64,000 bases of DNA from UBA2287 sp037442025 (GTDB lineage: Bacteria > Bacteroidota > Bacteroidia > Bacteroidales > Tenuifilaceae): contig JBBIRB010000005.1 in NCBI GenBank assembly GCA_037442025.1, positions 32,695 through 96,694 of the forward strand, written 5' to 3'. Position 1 is the stretch's first letter, and each line of letters starts with the position of its first letter. The position numbers and the translations under genes were made by a program. Of the stretch, positions 32,998-42,242 are shown piece by piece. The notes below the pieces were generated by a model. It had not been told where the DNA came from. It saw only the letters and a list, made by a program, of their open reading frames with translations, and searched no databases.

Positions 32998-34245
32998 TTA
33001 GCCTTGTAATTCGGTCACCTCAAACCCAACGTTCTTTAAGTCGCGCCAGAAACAAGGGTACGACTTGTGTACAGCATTTGGGAAGTTAACCTGAATGTTT
33101 CCGTAGGTTAGGGCCATTGGCACCATCGACATAAGAACCCTATGGTCATCGAAAGTATTTATTTCGTTAACTTTTTTTGAAATCCTTTTACGAGTACCAT
33201 CGAACGAAATGGTCTCGCCAATGGGTCTCGTTTCAATAATTAACTTAGCACCAAGTATTGCCATTTGCGACTTGATAACTTCTAGCCTGTCGAAATCCTT
33301 AACACGTAAACTTTCAACCCCGGTAAATTTGAAGGGTATTTTTAATCCTACGCAAGTAGCAACTATTGTGGGAACCAAATTGGGATTGTTGGAAAAATCG
33401 TGTTCAAACTGTTTGAGAGTGGGTTTAACTTTCGAAAGTAAAATGCCCCCATCAATGTTAGTAGTTTTAACACCAAGCGACTCGAATATATCTTTCACAA
33501 TGGCATCGCTCTGAATGCTATCGGGGTTTAGCCCATTAATTTTAAAGTTAACTTTTTTTGAGAGAGCAGCCATTTCGTACCAGTAGCTGGCTGCGGTCCA
33601 ATCGGCCTCAACTGAAAGCTCACTCCCATCGTAATACTCGTGGTCAATCAGCATTTCATCAGTTTTCCAACCCGAGTTAATGCCCAGCATATTGAGCATT
33701 TTGAATGTTTGCGTTACATAGGGAGAGTTCTTAATTTTTCCTCGAAGACCTAAAAAATCTTCGGTTGAGAGGGACGGGGTAATTGATAGTGAAACGGAAA
33801 CAAACTGGCTACAAACCGATGCTTCGAGGCGCGTGATTCCTCCACGAAATCCTTTGGCTATAACTTTAAGCGGCGGAAAACCGCTCCGTTCAAAATATTT
33901 AATGTTGAACCCATCGCGCTGGAGAATTTTTATAACATCGCCAACGGGCCTACGGCCCATTTCACGGGAACCTGTAACAATCCACTCGCCACCAAAATAT
34001 GAAAGCACAGCCCTGAGCAACCGAATGGCCACACCGGTTAGTCCCTCTTCGAGGCTTCTTCTACCCTTGCGTATGGTACGGTCGAAAACCTTATCGGCCT
34101 TTTTGCTTTCAAGGTTTTTTGAATCCGTGGCGGCATTCTTTACAACGCGAATAACAATTTTCCTGTTGCTTATGCTTTTGGAAGGGGCTAATGTTACTTC
34201 GCCCGAAAGGATCCGGTTCTTTTTTGTTATTAAGTAATTAACCAT
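32998..34245 (-). CDS. aroA: AroA (EPSP synthase) homologue with altered active-site residues
   Basis: The 415-residue product aligns along its whole length with 5-enolpyruvylshikimate-3-phosphate synthase of Bacteroidetes: APSKSISNR (residues 20-28), FPPLKVIAKG, SVEADWTAASYWYEMA, and C-terminal FDDHRVLMS (His368, Arg369) and HKSYPCFWRDL (Lys394). It departs at residues central to catalysis in known enzymes. The NAGTAMR loop is LTGVAIR (69-75). The general-base Asp (Asp313 in E. coli) is Asn289. The KETDR glutamate is Asp317 in KDFDR. The Arg of the GxxRM loop is Glu95. The segment 30-65 is unusually basic (KKADKVFDRTIRKGRRS). It may be an active variant, a paralogue with a new role, or a dying gene; the frame is intact. 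No other aro genes are adjacent. Confidence 0.8.
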   Translation of the reverse strand: MVNYLITKKNRILSGEVTLAPSKSISNRKIVIRVVKNAATDSKNLESKKADKVFDRTIRKGRRSLEEGLTGVAIRLLRAVLSYFGGEWIVTGSREMGRRPVGDVIKILQRDGFNIKYFERSGFPPLKVIAKGFRGGITRLEASVCSQFVSVSLSITPSLSTEDFLGLRGKIKNSPYVTQTFKMLNMLGINSGWKTDEMLIDHEYYDGSELSVEADWTAASYWYEMAALSKKVNFKINGLNPDSIQSDAIVKDIFESLGVKTTNIDGGILLSKVKPTLKQFEHDFSNNPNLVPTIVATCVGLKIPFKFTGVESLRVKDFDRLEVIKSQMAILGAKLIIETRPIGETISFDGTRKRISKKVNEINTFDDHRVLMSMVPMALTYGNIQVNFPNAVHKSYPCFWRDLKNVGFEVTELQG

Positions 34246-34471
34246 TTTTTATTTTCCCACCAACTCAAAAGTATTTACAAAAAATATAGGTTGTTCAATT
34301 TTGACGGTTTTTTTAATACAGTATCCATATCTTGCTGTTTTTCTGTGAATTATATTTTTATAACAGAAAATAGATGAAACAGATATTTCAGATCTACTTT
34401 GCCCATCTTTCAAAGCAATCGAATCCTTTTTGCTATCTTCGCAGGTTGAAAAAAGTTAAAAATTCAGGCAT

Positions 34472-37255
34472 ATGGATTATATTTTCAAGGAAATAGAGCA
34501 AAAGTGGCAGGAGTACTGGAAAAAAAACAGCACCTATAAGGTTATAGAAGATAAAAGCAAACCCAAGTTTTATGTTCTCGACATGTTTCCATACCCATCC
34601 GGGGCTGGACTTCATGTTGGTCATCCGCTTGGCTATATAGCATCCGACATATACAGCCGTTACAAAAGGCTTAAAGGTTTCAATGTGCTTCACCCAATGG
34701 GTTACGATGCCTTCGGTTTGCCCGCAGAGCAGTATGCCATTCAAACCGGACAGCACCCAGCGATTACAACCGACATTAATATTAAAAGGTACAGGGAGCA
34801 ACTCGATAAAATTGGTTTCAGTTACGATTGGAGCCGCGAGGTTCGAACCTGCGACCCTGGCTACTACAAATGGACCCAGTGGGCCTTCATAAAAATGTTC
34901 AATAGCTGGTTCAATGTATTCAGCCAGAAAGCCGAACCTATTGAATCGCTCATTTCCCATTTCGAAAAGTACGGCAATGCAAATACAAATGCTGCCCACG
35001 GCGATGTTTCAGAATTCACTTCCAGTCAATGGAACTCCTTTGGCGAAAATGAAAAACAGGAATTTCTTTTAGGTTATAGGCTTGCCTATTTGGCCGATGT
35101 AATGGTAAACTGGTGCCCCGCACTGGGTACAGTGCTCGCCAACGACGAAGTAAAAGAGGGCCTCTCGGTTCGCGGAGGGCACCCTGTTGAACAACGAAAA
35201 ATGAAGCAGTGGTGTTTACGCATATCGGCCTATGCACAAAGGTTGCTCGACGATTTGGAAAACCTTGAATGGAGCGAATCGCTTAAGGAGATTCAGCGCA
35301 ACTGGATTGGCCGCTCCGAGGGTGCTGAGGTACTCTTTCCTATAAAGGGAAGCGAAAAACAGATACTCATTTTCACTACCCGCCCCGACACCATATACGG
35401 TGCAACATTTATGGTTCTTGCTCCCGAAAGCGAACTTGTTGAGGAATTAACTACTCCCGAATTTAAGGAAGCAGTTGAAAAATACATTACCGAAACAAAA
35501 AAACGAACTGAACGTGAACGTATGGCCGAGGCCAAAAGGGTTACTGGACAGTTTACAGGCAGTTACGCAATCAATCCATTTACAAAGCAACCAATTCCTA
35601 TTTGGATTAGCGAATACGTACTGGCTGGTTACGGCACTGGCGCTATTATGGCAGTTCCTGCCCACGATAGTCGCGACTTTGTTTTTGCCAAAACCTTTAA
35701 TTTACCAATCGTTCAGACAGTAATACGAAAGGGCGAAACGCCTTCAGCCCCTTCAACCTGGGAGGAATCGTACGATTCGAAAGAAGGAATTGTAATTAAC
35801 AGCGAATTGATCAATGGCCTCGATGTAAAGGAAGCGATTGCCAGAATAAACAGCCACATTGAAACTGAGGGAATTGGAAAACGAAAGGTGAATTTTCGCC
35901 TTCGCGATGCCATTTTTAGCCGTCAGCGTTACTGGGGCGAGCCTTTCCCAATATACTATAAGGATGGTATTGCCTACCCCCTAACCGAAAACCAGCTGCC
36001 GCTGGAGCTTCCCGAAGTGGATGCTTACCTGCCAACAGAGAAAGGAGAACCTCCTTTGGGAAGAGCCAAGGCTTGGCATACCCCTGAAGGATTTCCTTAC
36101 GAGCTGAGTACCATGCCGGGCTTTGCAGGTTCTTCGGCTTACTACCTGCGCTATATGGATCCGACCAATACAAATGCATTGGTTTCCAAGGAGGCCAACG
36201 AGTACTGGGAAAATGTAGACCTATACATAGGGGGTACCGAGCATGCAACGGGGCATCTCATTTATTCACGCTTCTGGAACAAGTTCCTGTTCGATTTGGG
36301 CTATATATGCAAGGACGAACCATTTAAGAAGCTCATCAATCAGGGCATGATTCAGGGTCGTTCAAACTTTGTATACCGAATAAAAGGGACCAATCGGTTC
36401 GTTTCGTATAATTTGCGAAACGAATACGATGTAACCGAAATTCATGTTGACGTTAATATTGTAACCAACGATATTCTCGATACCGATAAGTTCAAAGCCT
36501 GGCGACCCGAATTTGCTAACGCTGAATTTGTTCTGGAAGATGGCAAATACATTTGCGGCTGGGCTGTTGAAAAAATGAGCAAGAGCATGTGGAATGTGGT
36601 AAGCCCAGATGACATTGTGGAGCGCTATGGAGCCGATACGCTTCGTATATACGAAATGTTCTTAGGCCCATTAGAGCAATCGAAACCCTGGGACACCAAT
36701 GGCATCGATGGAGTTTTCAAGTTTCTACGCAGATTCTGGCGCTTGTTCCACGATAGTAATGGCCAATTCGCAATTTCGACCGGTGAACCCAACCCCCAAG
36801 AGCTGAAATCGCTTCATAAAACCATAAAAAAGGTAACTGAGGATATTGAAAAATTCAGTTTCAATACGGGCGTTTCCACATTCATGATTTGCGTAAACGA
36901 ACTAACCGAACAGAAATGTAATAAGCGTGCCATATTGGAGCCCTTAACCATTCTTGTTGCTCCCTACGCACCACATATAGCCGAAGAACTTTGGAGCCTA
37001 CTGGGTAATACCAGCAGCGTTTGTGATGCCCATTGGCCTAAATGGAACGAGCAGTACATTATCGACAGCACTTTCAACTGTCCGGTTTCGTTCAACGGAA
37101 AAACCCGTTTTACCATTGAAATCCCCTTAAATCTTGCTAAGGAAGAGGTAGAAAAATTGGTAATTGAAAACGAGAATTCGGCCAAATACCTTGAGGGGAA
37201 GGCGCCCAAGAAAATTATTGTGGTGCCCAATAAAATTGTTAACGTGGTGATTTAG
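34472..37255 (+). CDS. leuS: Leucyl-tRNA synthetase
   Basis: LeuRS charges tRNA-Leu and edits mischarged products. The 927-residue class Ia enzyme begins MDYIFKEIEQKWQEYWK, with the HIGH-type motif LHVGHPLGY near residue 50, an insertion around GNANTNAAHGDVSEF typical of Bacteroidetes, the editing domain (FTTRPDTIYGATFMVLAPE, GTGAIMAVPAHDSRDF with the catalytic Asp), the zinc-less leucine-specific region and the KMSKS loop (EKMSKSMWNVV). The C-terminal anticodon-binding part and KKIIVVPNKIVNVV end are intact. A near-match -7 element (TATCTTCG at 34434-34441) lies about 30 bases before the ATG. Confidence 0.97.
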   Translation: MDYIFKEIEQKWQEYWKKNSTYKVIEDKSKPKFYVLDMFPYPSGAGLHVGHPLGYIASDIYSRYKRLKGFNVLHPMGYDAFGLPAEQYAIQTGQHPAITTDINIKRYREQLDKIGFSYDWSREVRTCDPGYYKWTQWAFIKMFNSWFNVFSQKAEPIESLISHFEKYGNANTNAAHGDVSEFTSSQWNSFGENEKQEFLLGYRLAYLADVMVNWCPALGTVLANDEVKEGLSVRGGHPVEQRKMKQWCLRISAYAQRLLDDLENLEWSESLKEIQRNWIGRSEGAEVLFPIKGSEKQILIFTTRPDTIYGATFMVLAPESELVEELTTPEFKEAVEKYITETKKRTERERMAEAKRVTGQFTGSYAINPFTKQPIPIWISEYVLAGYGTGAIMAVPAHDSRDFVFAKTFNLPIVQTVIRKGETPSAPSTWEESYDSKEGIVINSELINGLDVKEAIARINSHIETEGIGKRKVNFRLRDAIFSRQRYWGEPFPIYYKDGIAYPLTENQLPLELPEVDAYLPTEKGEPPLGRAKAWHTPEGFPYELSTMPGFAGSSAYYLRYMDPTNTNALVSKEANEYWENVDLYIGGTEHATGHLIYSRFWNKFLFDLGYICKDEPFKKLINQGMIQGRSNFVYRIKGTNRFVSYNLRNEYDVTEIHVDVNIVTNDILDTDKFKAWRPEFANAEFVLEDGKYICGWAVEKMSKSMWNVVSPDDIVERYGADTLRIYEMFLGPLEQSKPWDTNGIDGVFKFLRRFWRLFHDSNGQFAISTGEPNPQELKSLHKTIKKVTEDIEKFSFNTGVSTFMICVNELTEQKCNKRAILEPLTILVAPYAPHIAEELWSLLGNTSSVCDAHWPKWNEQYIIDSTFNCPVSFNGKTRFTIEIPLNLAKEEVEKLVIENENSAKYLEGKAPKKIIVVPNKIVNVVI

Positions 37256-37275
37256 TGCGAAAAATACAGGAGCGG

Positions 37276-37821
37276 TTACTTCCGTCTTCTGTATTTTTCG
37301 GCTTCCTCCATCTTTTTCTGGGCAAGTTTCTGCTTCCTTTTGGCTTCCTTCAGTTTGGCCTGAACCTTACTAAGGTTCGCCTTACCTTTTATCATTTGGT
37401 TTTCGCCCTTGGTGAGCAGTTTGCTATTTTCTTTTAGTTTGTTGGTTAGATTCTTAAGCTCCTGTTTGTGTTCAAGAGTTTCTGCTTTGAATTCGGCTTT
37501 AGCTTCGGCTTTCTCATCCTTGTCGAGGTATGGTAAACTTTTCACATGGGCTGCCTGTGCTTTATCATGGTTTTTTGTGAGCATGTTTATCTCGCGCGAA
37601 ACCAGCTTCATCTCCCTTTTGGCTGTTTTAGCCATGTCGCGAGCTTCTGATATTTGCTCCTCAATGGCAGTTGCCTCCTCTTCGAGTTTTTGCACCGCCT
37701 CGGTGGCCTTTTCGTAAGCTGCTTGAAATTTGTTCGTTTTTTCTTCCCTTTCGTCATCTTGAGCAGAAGTTGCAAACGGAACGAGAAGAATCAAAAGGAC
37801 TGAAATGAAAATAGGTTTCAT
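37276..37821 (-). CDS. Exported coiled-coil protein of unknown function
   Basis: The 181-residue product has a signal peptide ending at TSA and then is almost entirely charged and helical, rich in Lys, Glu and Ala with heptad spacing from about residue 25 to 175 (QKLEEEATAIEEQI, KQELKNLTNKLKENS). It has no membrane span after the signal and no enzyme motif. It may be a periplasmic spacer, a chaperone, or a cell-surface coiled coil. A 12-base inverted repeat (37258-37269 with 37289-37300) spans its C-terminal codons and the end of leuS, and may stop both convergent transcripts. Confidence 0.72.
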   Translation of the reverse strand: MKPIFISVLLILLVPFATSAQDDEREEKTNKFQAAYEKATEAVQKLEEEATAIEEQISEARDMAKTAKREMKLVSREINMLTKNHDKAQAAHVKSLPYLDKDEKAEAKAEFKAETLEHKQELKNLTNKLKENSKLLTKGENQMIKGKANLSKVQAKLKEAKRKQKLAQKKMEEAEKYRRRK

Positions 37822-38031
37822 TCGGCAACGGTTTGGTTAAAGTTCCATACTCAAGCAAAAAATTGAGGGTAAATAACAACTACCCTTGGGGGCATTAGTC
37901 ATATCTTACGAAAAATGCTAGCCCTTTGGTTGCATGAATATTCAGTTTACATACACAAATGTAATAAATTACCGAAATATAGTTTTCTTTACTGACAATT
38001 AGATTATTTTGTTGTGAAAAATTGAAAGATC

Positions 38032-38961
38032 TTGTCGGCAGAACCTATTATAATAACAAGAACTGAACTGGAAGAAATGGCCAACCGTGCGGGTATTATT
38101 GCTTGCGGGGCAAGTGCTGTTGAAGAACTTACAGCTGAAGCCCAACAGCTGAAGGAGTGGTTGGGCAAGGGAATGCATGGCGAAATGGGTTATATGGAGA
38201 ACTATTTCGAGAAGCGTACGAATCCGGCCCTGCTGGTTGATGGAGCCAAATCGGTTATTTCAGTGATTGAACCCTACTCTCCAGAAAACGAAGTGCTATG
38301 GACTGTACCTCCAAAAATCTCGAGGTATGCACTTGTGCCCGATTATCACACCGAACTGAGAAAGAAGCTTATTAAACTCTTAAATTTTCTAAAGGAAAAA
38401 AACAGTAAAATTGAAGGGAGGGCCTTTGTCGATTCTGCACCTGTGCTCGAAAAAGCATGGGCCACCAGAGCAGGCCTAGGCTGGATAGGGAAAAATGGTT
38501 TGCTTATTAACCAGCGGTATGGTTCTTACATTTTCATTGGGCAGCTTATAGTAAATGCAACCGTTGATGGCACATGGATCCCTGCAACAAACAGGTGCGG
38601 AAACTGCTCTCGCTGCTTTAAGGCGTGCCCAACAAATGCCATAGTTTCACCAGGATTACTCGATGCTCGACTTTGCATTTCGTACCTTACAATAGAAAAG
38701 AAGGGGTTTCTCAACCCCAGCGAGCAGAAGGTGCTACATGGCTGGTGCTTTGGGTGCGATACATGCCAGGAAGTTTGCCCATGGAACAACAAAAAAGGGC
38801 GTAAACAAACATCCCTACCCCTTCAAATCGATTTAAAGAACCTTCTTAAAGCAGCAAAAGAGGGAACAATAAGCCCAACCCAATGGGAAAAAACAGTAAA
38901 AGGCACCCCTTTTGAGCGAATAACATTAGAAAGAATGCGGATGAATCTGCTAATCGATTAA
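38032..38961 (+). CDS. queG: Epoxyqueuosine reductase
   Basis: QueG reduces epoxyqueuosine to queuosine at the tRNA wobble position using two iron-sulfur clusters and a cobalamin cofactor. The 309-residue product has the substrate domain with VDSAPVLEKAWATRAGLGWIGKNG and RYGSYIFIGQLIV, and two 4Fe-4S motifs: RCGNCSRCFKACPTNAI and CFGCDTCQEVCPWNN. An in-frame stop 9 bases upstream forces a start at TTG 38032 or further in; TTG is chosen because the conserved N-terminal helix (TRTELEEMANRAG) needs it. Length is slightly short, as many Bacteroidetes forms are. Confidence 0.94.
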   Translation: MSAEPIIITRTELEEMANRAGIIACGASAVEELTAEAQQLKEWLGKGMHGEMGYMENYFEKRTNPALLVDGAKSVISVIEPYSPENEVLWTVPPKISRYALVPDYHTELRKKLIKLLNFLKEKNSKIEGRAFVDSAPVLEKAWATRAGLGWIGKNGLLINQRYGSYIFIGQLIVNATVDGTWIPATNRCGNCSRCFKACPTNAIVSPGLLDARLCISYLTIEKKGFLNPSEQKVLHGWCFGCDTCQEVCPWNNKKGRKQTSLPLQIDLKNLLKAAKEGTISPTQWEKTVKGTPFERITLERMRMNLLID

Positions 38962-39033
38962 AAAAATGGTGGGAACAACAGCTCAATAATTGAATTGTAT
39001 TTACATTTACTCCGAAAATTATGTAATTAGGAG

Positions 39034-39882
39034 ATGAAACCCAATATTGTAAACTGGAAAAACGAGTACAACGAGGGTATTTGGAGTTGGTACATTCGCC
39101 CCAATTCACAACCCCATTCGGTTATTTGCTTGGTTCATGGTTATGGAGAGCACTCTATGCGATACCACAGCTGGGCTCAGAAGTTTGTGGCAGAAGGCTT
39201 CGCATTTTTCGCTTGGGATCATGCCGGGCATGGCCAATCGGATGGAAAAAAGGGGCACATTCGGAGCATGCAGCAATTCATTAACGAAATTGAAGTTGCA
39301 ATTGATAAATGCACTGAAATTTTCCCTGGATCGCCCATTACCCTTTACGGTCATAGTATGGGTGGAAATATTGCGCTAAACTACGCAATAAAAAAACAGG
39401 AGAAAATAAAATTGCTTATTGCCACTTCGCCCTGGCTCGAGCTGGCCAAGCCTGTTTCTCCAATACTCAGGTTTGCAGTTAAAGTATTAAGCGCAACCCT
39501 ACCCAGCATAACATTAAAGGCACCCCTCAATCCGAGGGCTATAACTCATGTAGAGGAGGAGGCTTACAAGTATGCTAACGATGCCCTTAATCATACAAAA
39601 ATAACGCCTCGCCTTTTGCATACCATTACCCAAAAGGGGCAGTTTGCCATGCATAGGGCATGTACAATTAGGGTGCCAGCACTAATGCTTCATGGTAGTG
39701 CCGATTCCATTACTTCGTTCAGAGCAACCAGTCAAACTGCACTAACCATGGAGAAGTGCAGTTTCATCCCCTGGAATGGCATGTACCACGAACTCCACCA
39801 CGAAACGGTTCGAAACGAGGTATTCTCAATTATGGTAGAATGGCTCAACGGTAATCTCGACTCATTTGATATTCATGAGTAA
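39034..39882 (+). CDS. Alpha/beta hydrolase, monoacylglycerol lipase/lysophospholipase-like
   Basis: The 282-residue product has the serine-hydrolase fold: VICLVHGYGEHSMRYHSWAQ (oxyanion HG), FAWDHAGHGQSDGKKGHIRS typical of monoglyceride lipases, the nucleophile elbow LYGHSMGGNIA, a late Asp in MLHGSADSITS, and the catalytic His in YHELHHE. No signal peptide is seen, so it probably acts on lipids in the cytoplasm or at the inner membrane. Its last 8 bases overlap the GSCFA gene, suggesting coupled translation. Confidence 0.88.
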   Translation: MKPNIVNWKNEYNEGIWSWYIRPNSQPHSVICLVHGYGEHSMRYHSWAQKFVAEGFAFFAWDHAGHGQSDGKKGHIRSMQQFINEIEVAIDKCTEIFPGSPITLYGHSMGGNIALNYAIKKQEKIKLLIATSPWLELAKPVSPILRFAVKVLSATLPSITLKAPLNPRAITHVEEEAYKYANDALNHTKITPRLLHTITQKGQFAMHRACTIRVPALMLHGSADSITSFRATSQTALTMEKCSFIPWNGMYHELHHETVRNEVFSIMVEWLNGNLDSFDIHE

Positions 39883-40867
39883 CAGCTTTCGAACGGTTAT
39901 TGATGTTCCACCCTCGGCTTTTCAGTTGGGGTACGACAGCAATTGCCTTTTGCTGGGTTCGTGCTTTGCTCAGAATATGGGAGAAATGCTTCTGAGAAGA
40001 AAGTTTCGGGTGCTAGTAAACCCCTTTGGGGTAATTTACAACCCCATTTCGGTTAAACTTGTGCTGAAGCGGATTATGAGCGGCCAACCATTTGAAGAAA
40101 CTGAACTCGATTTCTACAACGACAAATGGTTTAGCTTTTTACATTATACTGCTTTTTCAAATCCCCGTAAGGAGCTGTGCTTAGCCTCAATAAACTCGAA
40201 CCTGCAGGAGGCAAATGAGGCATGGAAGCAAACCGAGCATCTTGTGGTAACCTTTGGCACCGCAAGAGTTTATTTTCATAAGCGGCTCAACCGACCTGTA
40301 GCCAACTGTCATAAAATTCCATCGGGGGAGTTCGATAATCGAATTCTGAGCGTTAAAGAAATAGTTGAAGTTTGGGGAAGCACCCTTAGCGAAATGATTT
40401 CGCTAAAACCCAATATTAAAGTGGTTTTTACTATTAGCCCCATAAGGCATTGGAAGGATGGCGCCTCGGGCAATCTCGTTAGCAAGTCGACCCTGGTGCT
40501 TGCAACCCACGAACTAGTAAAGGCATTCCCAAAAAATTGTATGTATTTCCCTTCGTACGAAATAATGATGGACGACCTGCGCGACTACCGATTTTATGCT
40601 CCCGACATGCTGCACCCATCGCAAATGGCAATCGATTACATTTGGGAAAAATTTGCTAGTTCCTGCATCGATACTGATGCTAGAGTTTCCATGCTCGAAG
40701 TTGAGAAGATTCTGAAGGCTCTGGACCACAGAATACAGCAGCCAGGAACTCCAGAACACAAACGCTTTTTGAACCAAACACTCGAAACTATTAAGCTGTT
40801 AGGAAAGAATAATAGTAACATTAATTTTTCACAGGAAATTGAATTTCTTACTGCACAACTAGAATAA
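39875..40867 (+). CDS. GSCFA-domain protein
   Basis: The 330-residue product has the family signature LLGSCFAQNMGEMLLRRKF followed by NPFGVIYNPISV, and the conserved VVTFGTARVYFHK and FTISPIRHWKDG segments; the late PDMLHPSQMAIDYIWEKF contains an Asp-x-x-His pair. GSCFA domains resemble SGNH-type esterases, with Ser, Asp and His in corresponding places, and are frequent in Bacteroidetes and proteobacteria. The substrate is unknown. The ATG chosen (MSNSFRTV) overlaps the hydrolase stop; zupT follows 2 bases after the stop, so three genes are in one unit. Confidence 0.88.
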   Translation: MSNSFRTVIDVPPSAFQLGYDSNCLLLGSCFAQNMGEMLLRRKFRVLVNPFGVIYNPISVKLVLKRIMSGQPFEETELDFYNDKWFSFLHYTAFSNPRKELCLASINSNLQEANEAWKQTEHLVVTFGTARVYFHKRLNRPVANCHKIPSGEFDNRILSVKEIVEVWGSTLSEMISLKPNIKVVFTISPIRHWKDGASGNLVSKSTLVLATHELVKAFPKNCMYFPSYEIMMDDLRDYRFYAPDMLHPSQMAIDYIWEKFASSCIDTDARVSMLEVEKILKALDHRIQQPGTPEHKRFLNQTLETIKLLGKNNSNINFSQEIEFLTAQLE

Positions 40868-40869
40868 CC

Positions 40870-41685
40870 ATGCCAACTTACGATACCAATAGCATTCTGA
40901 TAGCATTCGGTCTTACCCTATTTGCAGGCCTTTCTACGGGCATTGGAAGCGCCATTGCCTTTTTCTCTCATAAAACCAACACCAAATTCCTGTCCGTTTC
41001 ATTGGGATTCTCTGCCGGTGTTATGCTATACGTTTCGTTTGTTGAAATTCTCCTTAAGGCTCGCTTATCGCTGGTTGAAGCGTCGGGGTTGCATGTGGGC
41101 TCGTGGATCACTGTTATCTCCTTTTTTGGAGGAATTTTGCTCATTGGCATCATCGACAAGCTTATCCCTTCGGTTGAAAACCCACATGAGATTAAGCTCG
41201 TTGAGGACATGGATAAGCCCCATAGGAAGAACAGAAAGCTGATTCGCATGGGAATGTTTACTGCTTTAGCCATAGCCATCCATAATTTTCCGGAGGGCTT
41301 GGCCACCTTTACAGCGGCTCTCAACGACCCTAGTTTAGGCGTTCTCATAGCAGTAGCTATTGCCATACACAATATCCCAGAGGGAATAGCAGTATCGGTT
41401 CCCATTTACTATGCCACGGGTAATAAGCGCAAAGCATTTATGCTTTCATTTCTGTCGGGCTTGGCCGAGCCGGTGGGTGCATTGGTTGGCTTCCTGATAC
41501 TAATGCCTTTTATGACTCCTCTGTTCTTCGGAATTCTGTTTGCGGGTGTGGCCGGCATCATGGTTTTCATTTCGCTCGACGAACTTTTACCTGCTGCCAG
41601 AGAATACGGTGAACATCACCTATCGATTTATGGCCTTATTGCAGGCATGGGGGTAATGGCAGTAAGTTTGCTACTTTTCATTTAG
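40870..41685 (+). CDS. zupT: ZIP-family metal (zinc) transporter
   Basis: The 271-residue inner-membrane protein imports divalent metals, mainly zinc. Two membrane helices carry the metal-binding motifs HNFPEGLATF and HNIPEGIAVSVPI, which identify the ZupT group. About eight hydrophobic segments are visible and a charged loop with DMDKPHRKNRK lies between helices 3 and 4. Length is normal. It ends the hydrolase-GSCFA-zupT unit at a strong bidirectional terminator. No zinc-responsive operator was recognised. Confidence 0.92.
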   Translation: MPTYDTNSILIAFGLTLFAGLSTGIGSAIAFFSHKTNTKFLSVSLGFSAGVMLYVSFVEILLKARLSLVEASGLHVGSWITVISFFGGILLIGIIDKLIPSVENPHEIKLVEDMDKPHRKNRKLIRMGMFTALAIAIHNFPEGLATFTAALNDPSLGVLIAVAIAIHNIPEGIAVSVPIYYATGNKRKAFMLSFLSGLAEPVGALVGFLILMPFMTPLFFGILFAGVAGIMVFISLDELLPAAREYGEHHLSIYGLIAGMGVMAVSLLLFI

Positions 41686-41695
41686 CTGTATAGCC

Positions 41696-41745
41696 AAAAA
41701 AAACGCCCCATTTCAACCTTAAAGAATTGAAATGGGGCGTTAAAT
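41696..41745. terminator. Bidirectional terminator between zupT and gcvH
   Basis: A perfect 15-bp stem with GCCCCATTTCAA and TTGAAATGGGGC arms and a 10-base loop, flanked by A runs on the left and T-rich sequence on the right, lies between the two convergent stops. Confidence 0.92.
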
Positions 41746-41755
41746 TTTGTACCAA

Positions 41756-42136
41756 TTATGCGTGAATAATTTCCTTGTACTGTTCTGGGGTAAGTAGATC
41801 GTTCAGTTCAGCAGCATTGGCAACTTTAATACGTATCATCCAGCCATCGCCGTAGGGATCCTTATTAACCACCTCGGGGGTTGAAGTAATTTTTTCGTTT
41901 ACCGCAACAACTTCACCCGAAACAGGCATAAACATGTCCGATACGGTTTTTACAGCCTCAATGGTTCCAAAAACCTCTTCCCTCTGGAGGGTTTCGCCTT
42001 GGGTTTCAATTTCAATGAAAACTATATCGCCCAGCTGGCTTTGTGCAAAATCGGTAACACCCACAACGGCTTCGCCGCCTTCGATGCGAATCCATTCGTG
42101 ATCTTTGGTGTACTTCAGGTTCGATGGTATGTTCAT
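41756..42136 (-). CDS. gcvH: Glycine cleavage system H protein
   Basis: GcvH is the lipoyl carrier that shuttles the aminomethyl group between the P, T and L proteins of glycine cleavage, and in many bacteria is also a source of lipoate for other enzymes. The 126-residue product begins MNIPSNLKYTKDHEWIR and has the lipoylation motif EAVKTVSDM with acceptor Lys63, then MFMPVSGEVVAVNE. Length is normal. The other gcv genes are not in the window. It is next to sprA, as in several Bacteroidetes. A matching promoter element lies about 50 bases upstream. Confidence 0.95.
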   Translation of the reverse strand: MNIPSNLKYTKDHEWIRIEGGEAVVGVTDFAQSQLGDIVFIEIETQGETLQREEVFGTIEAVKTVSDMFMPVSGEVVAVNEKITSTPEVVNKDPYGDGWMIRIKVANAAELNDLLTPEQYKEIIHA

Positions 42137-42184
42137 AGGGATAATTTTAAAGTGCTAATATTAGTTTCGAATGATTATATGTGC

Positions 42185-42192
42185 CAAAAGTA
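42185..42192 (-). promoter_or_regulatory. Promoter -7 element for gcvH
   Basis: On the minus strand TACTTTTG matches TAnnTTTG 48 bases before the gcvH ATG. It lies between the sprA stop and gcvH, so gcvH can be expressed apart from sprA. Confidence 0.5.
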
Positions 42193-42242
42193 TAAAAAAA
42201 TGGATTAGCTCGGATTGATAAATCGCATGAATTTTGAAAAAA

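Noticed and set aside
34433..34999. A 188-codon minus-strand frame over the start of leuS
   Set aside because: It is antisense to the conserved leuS catalytic region and has no independent support.
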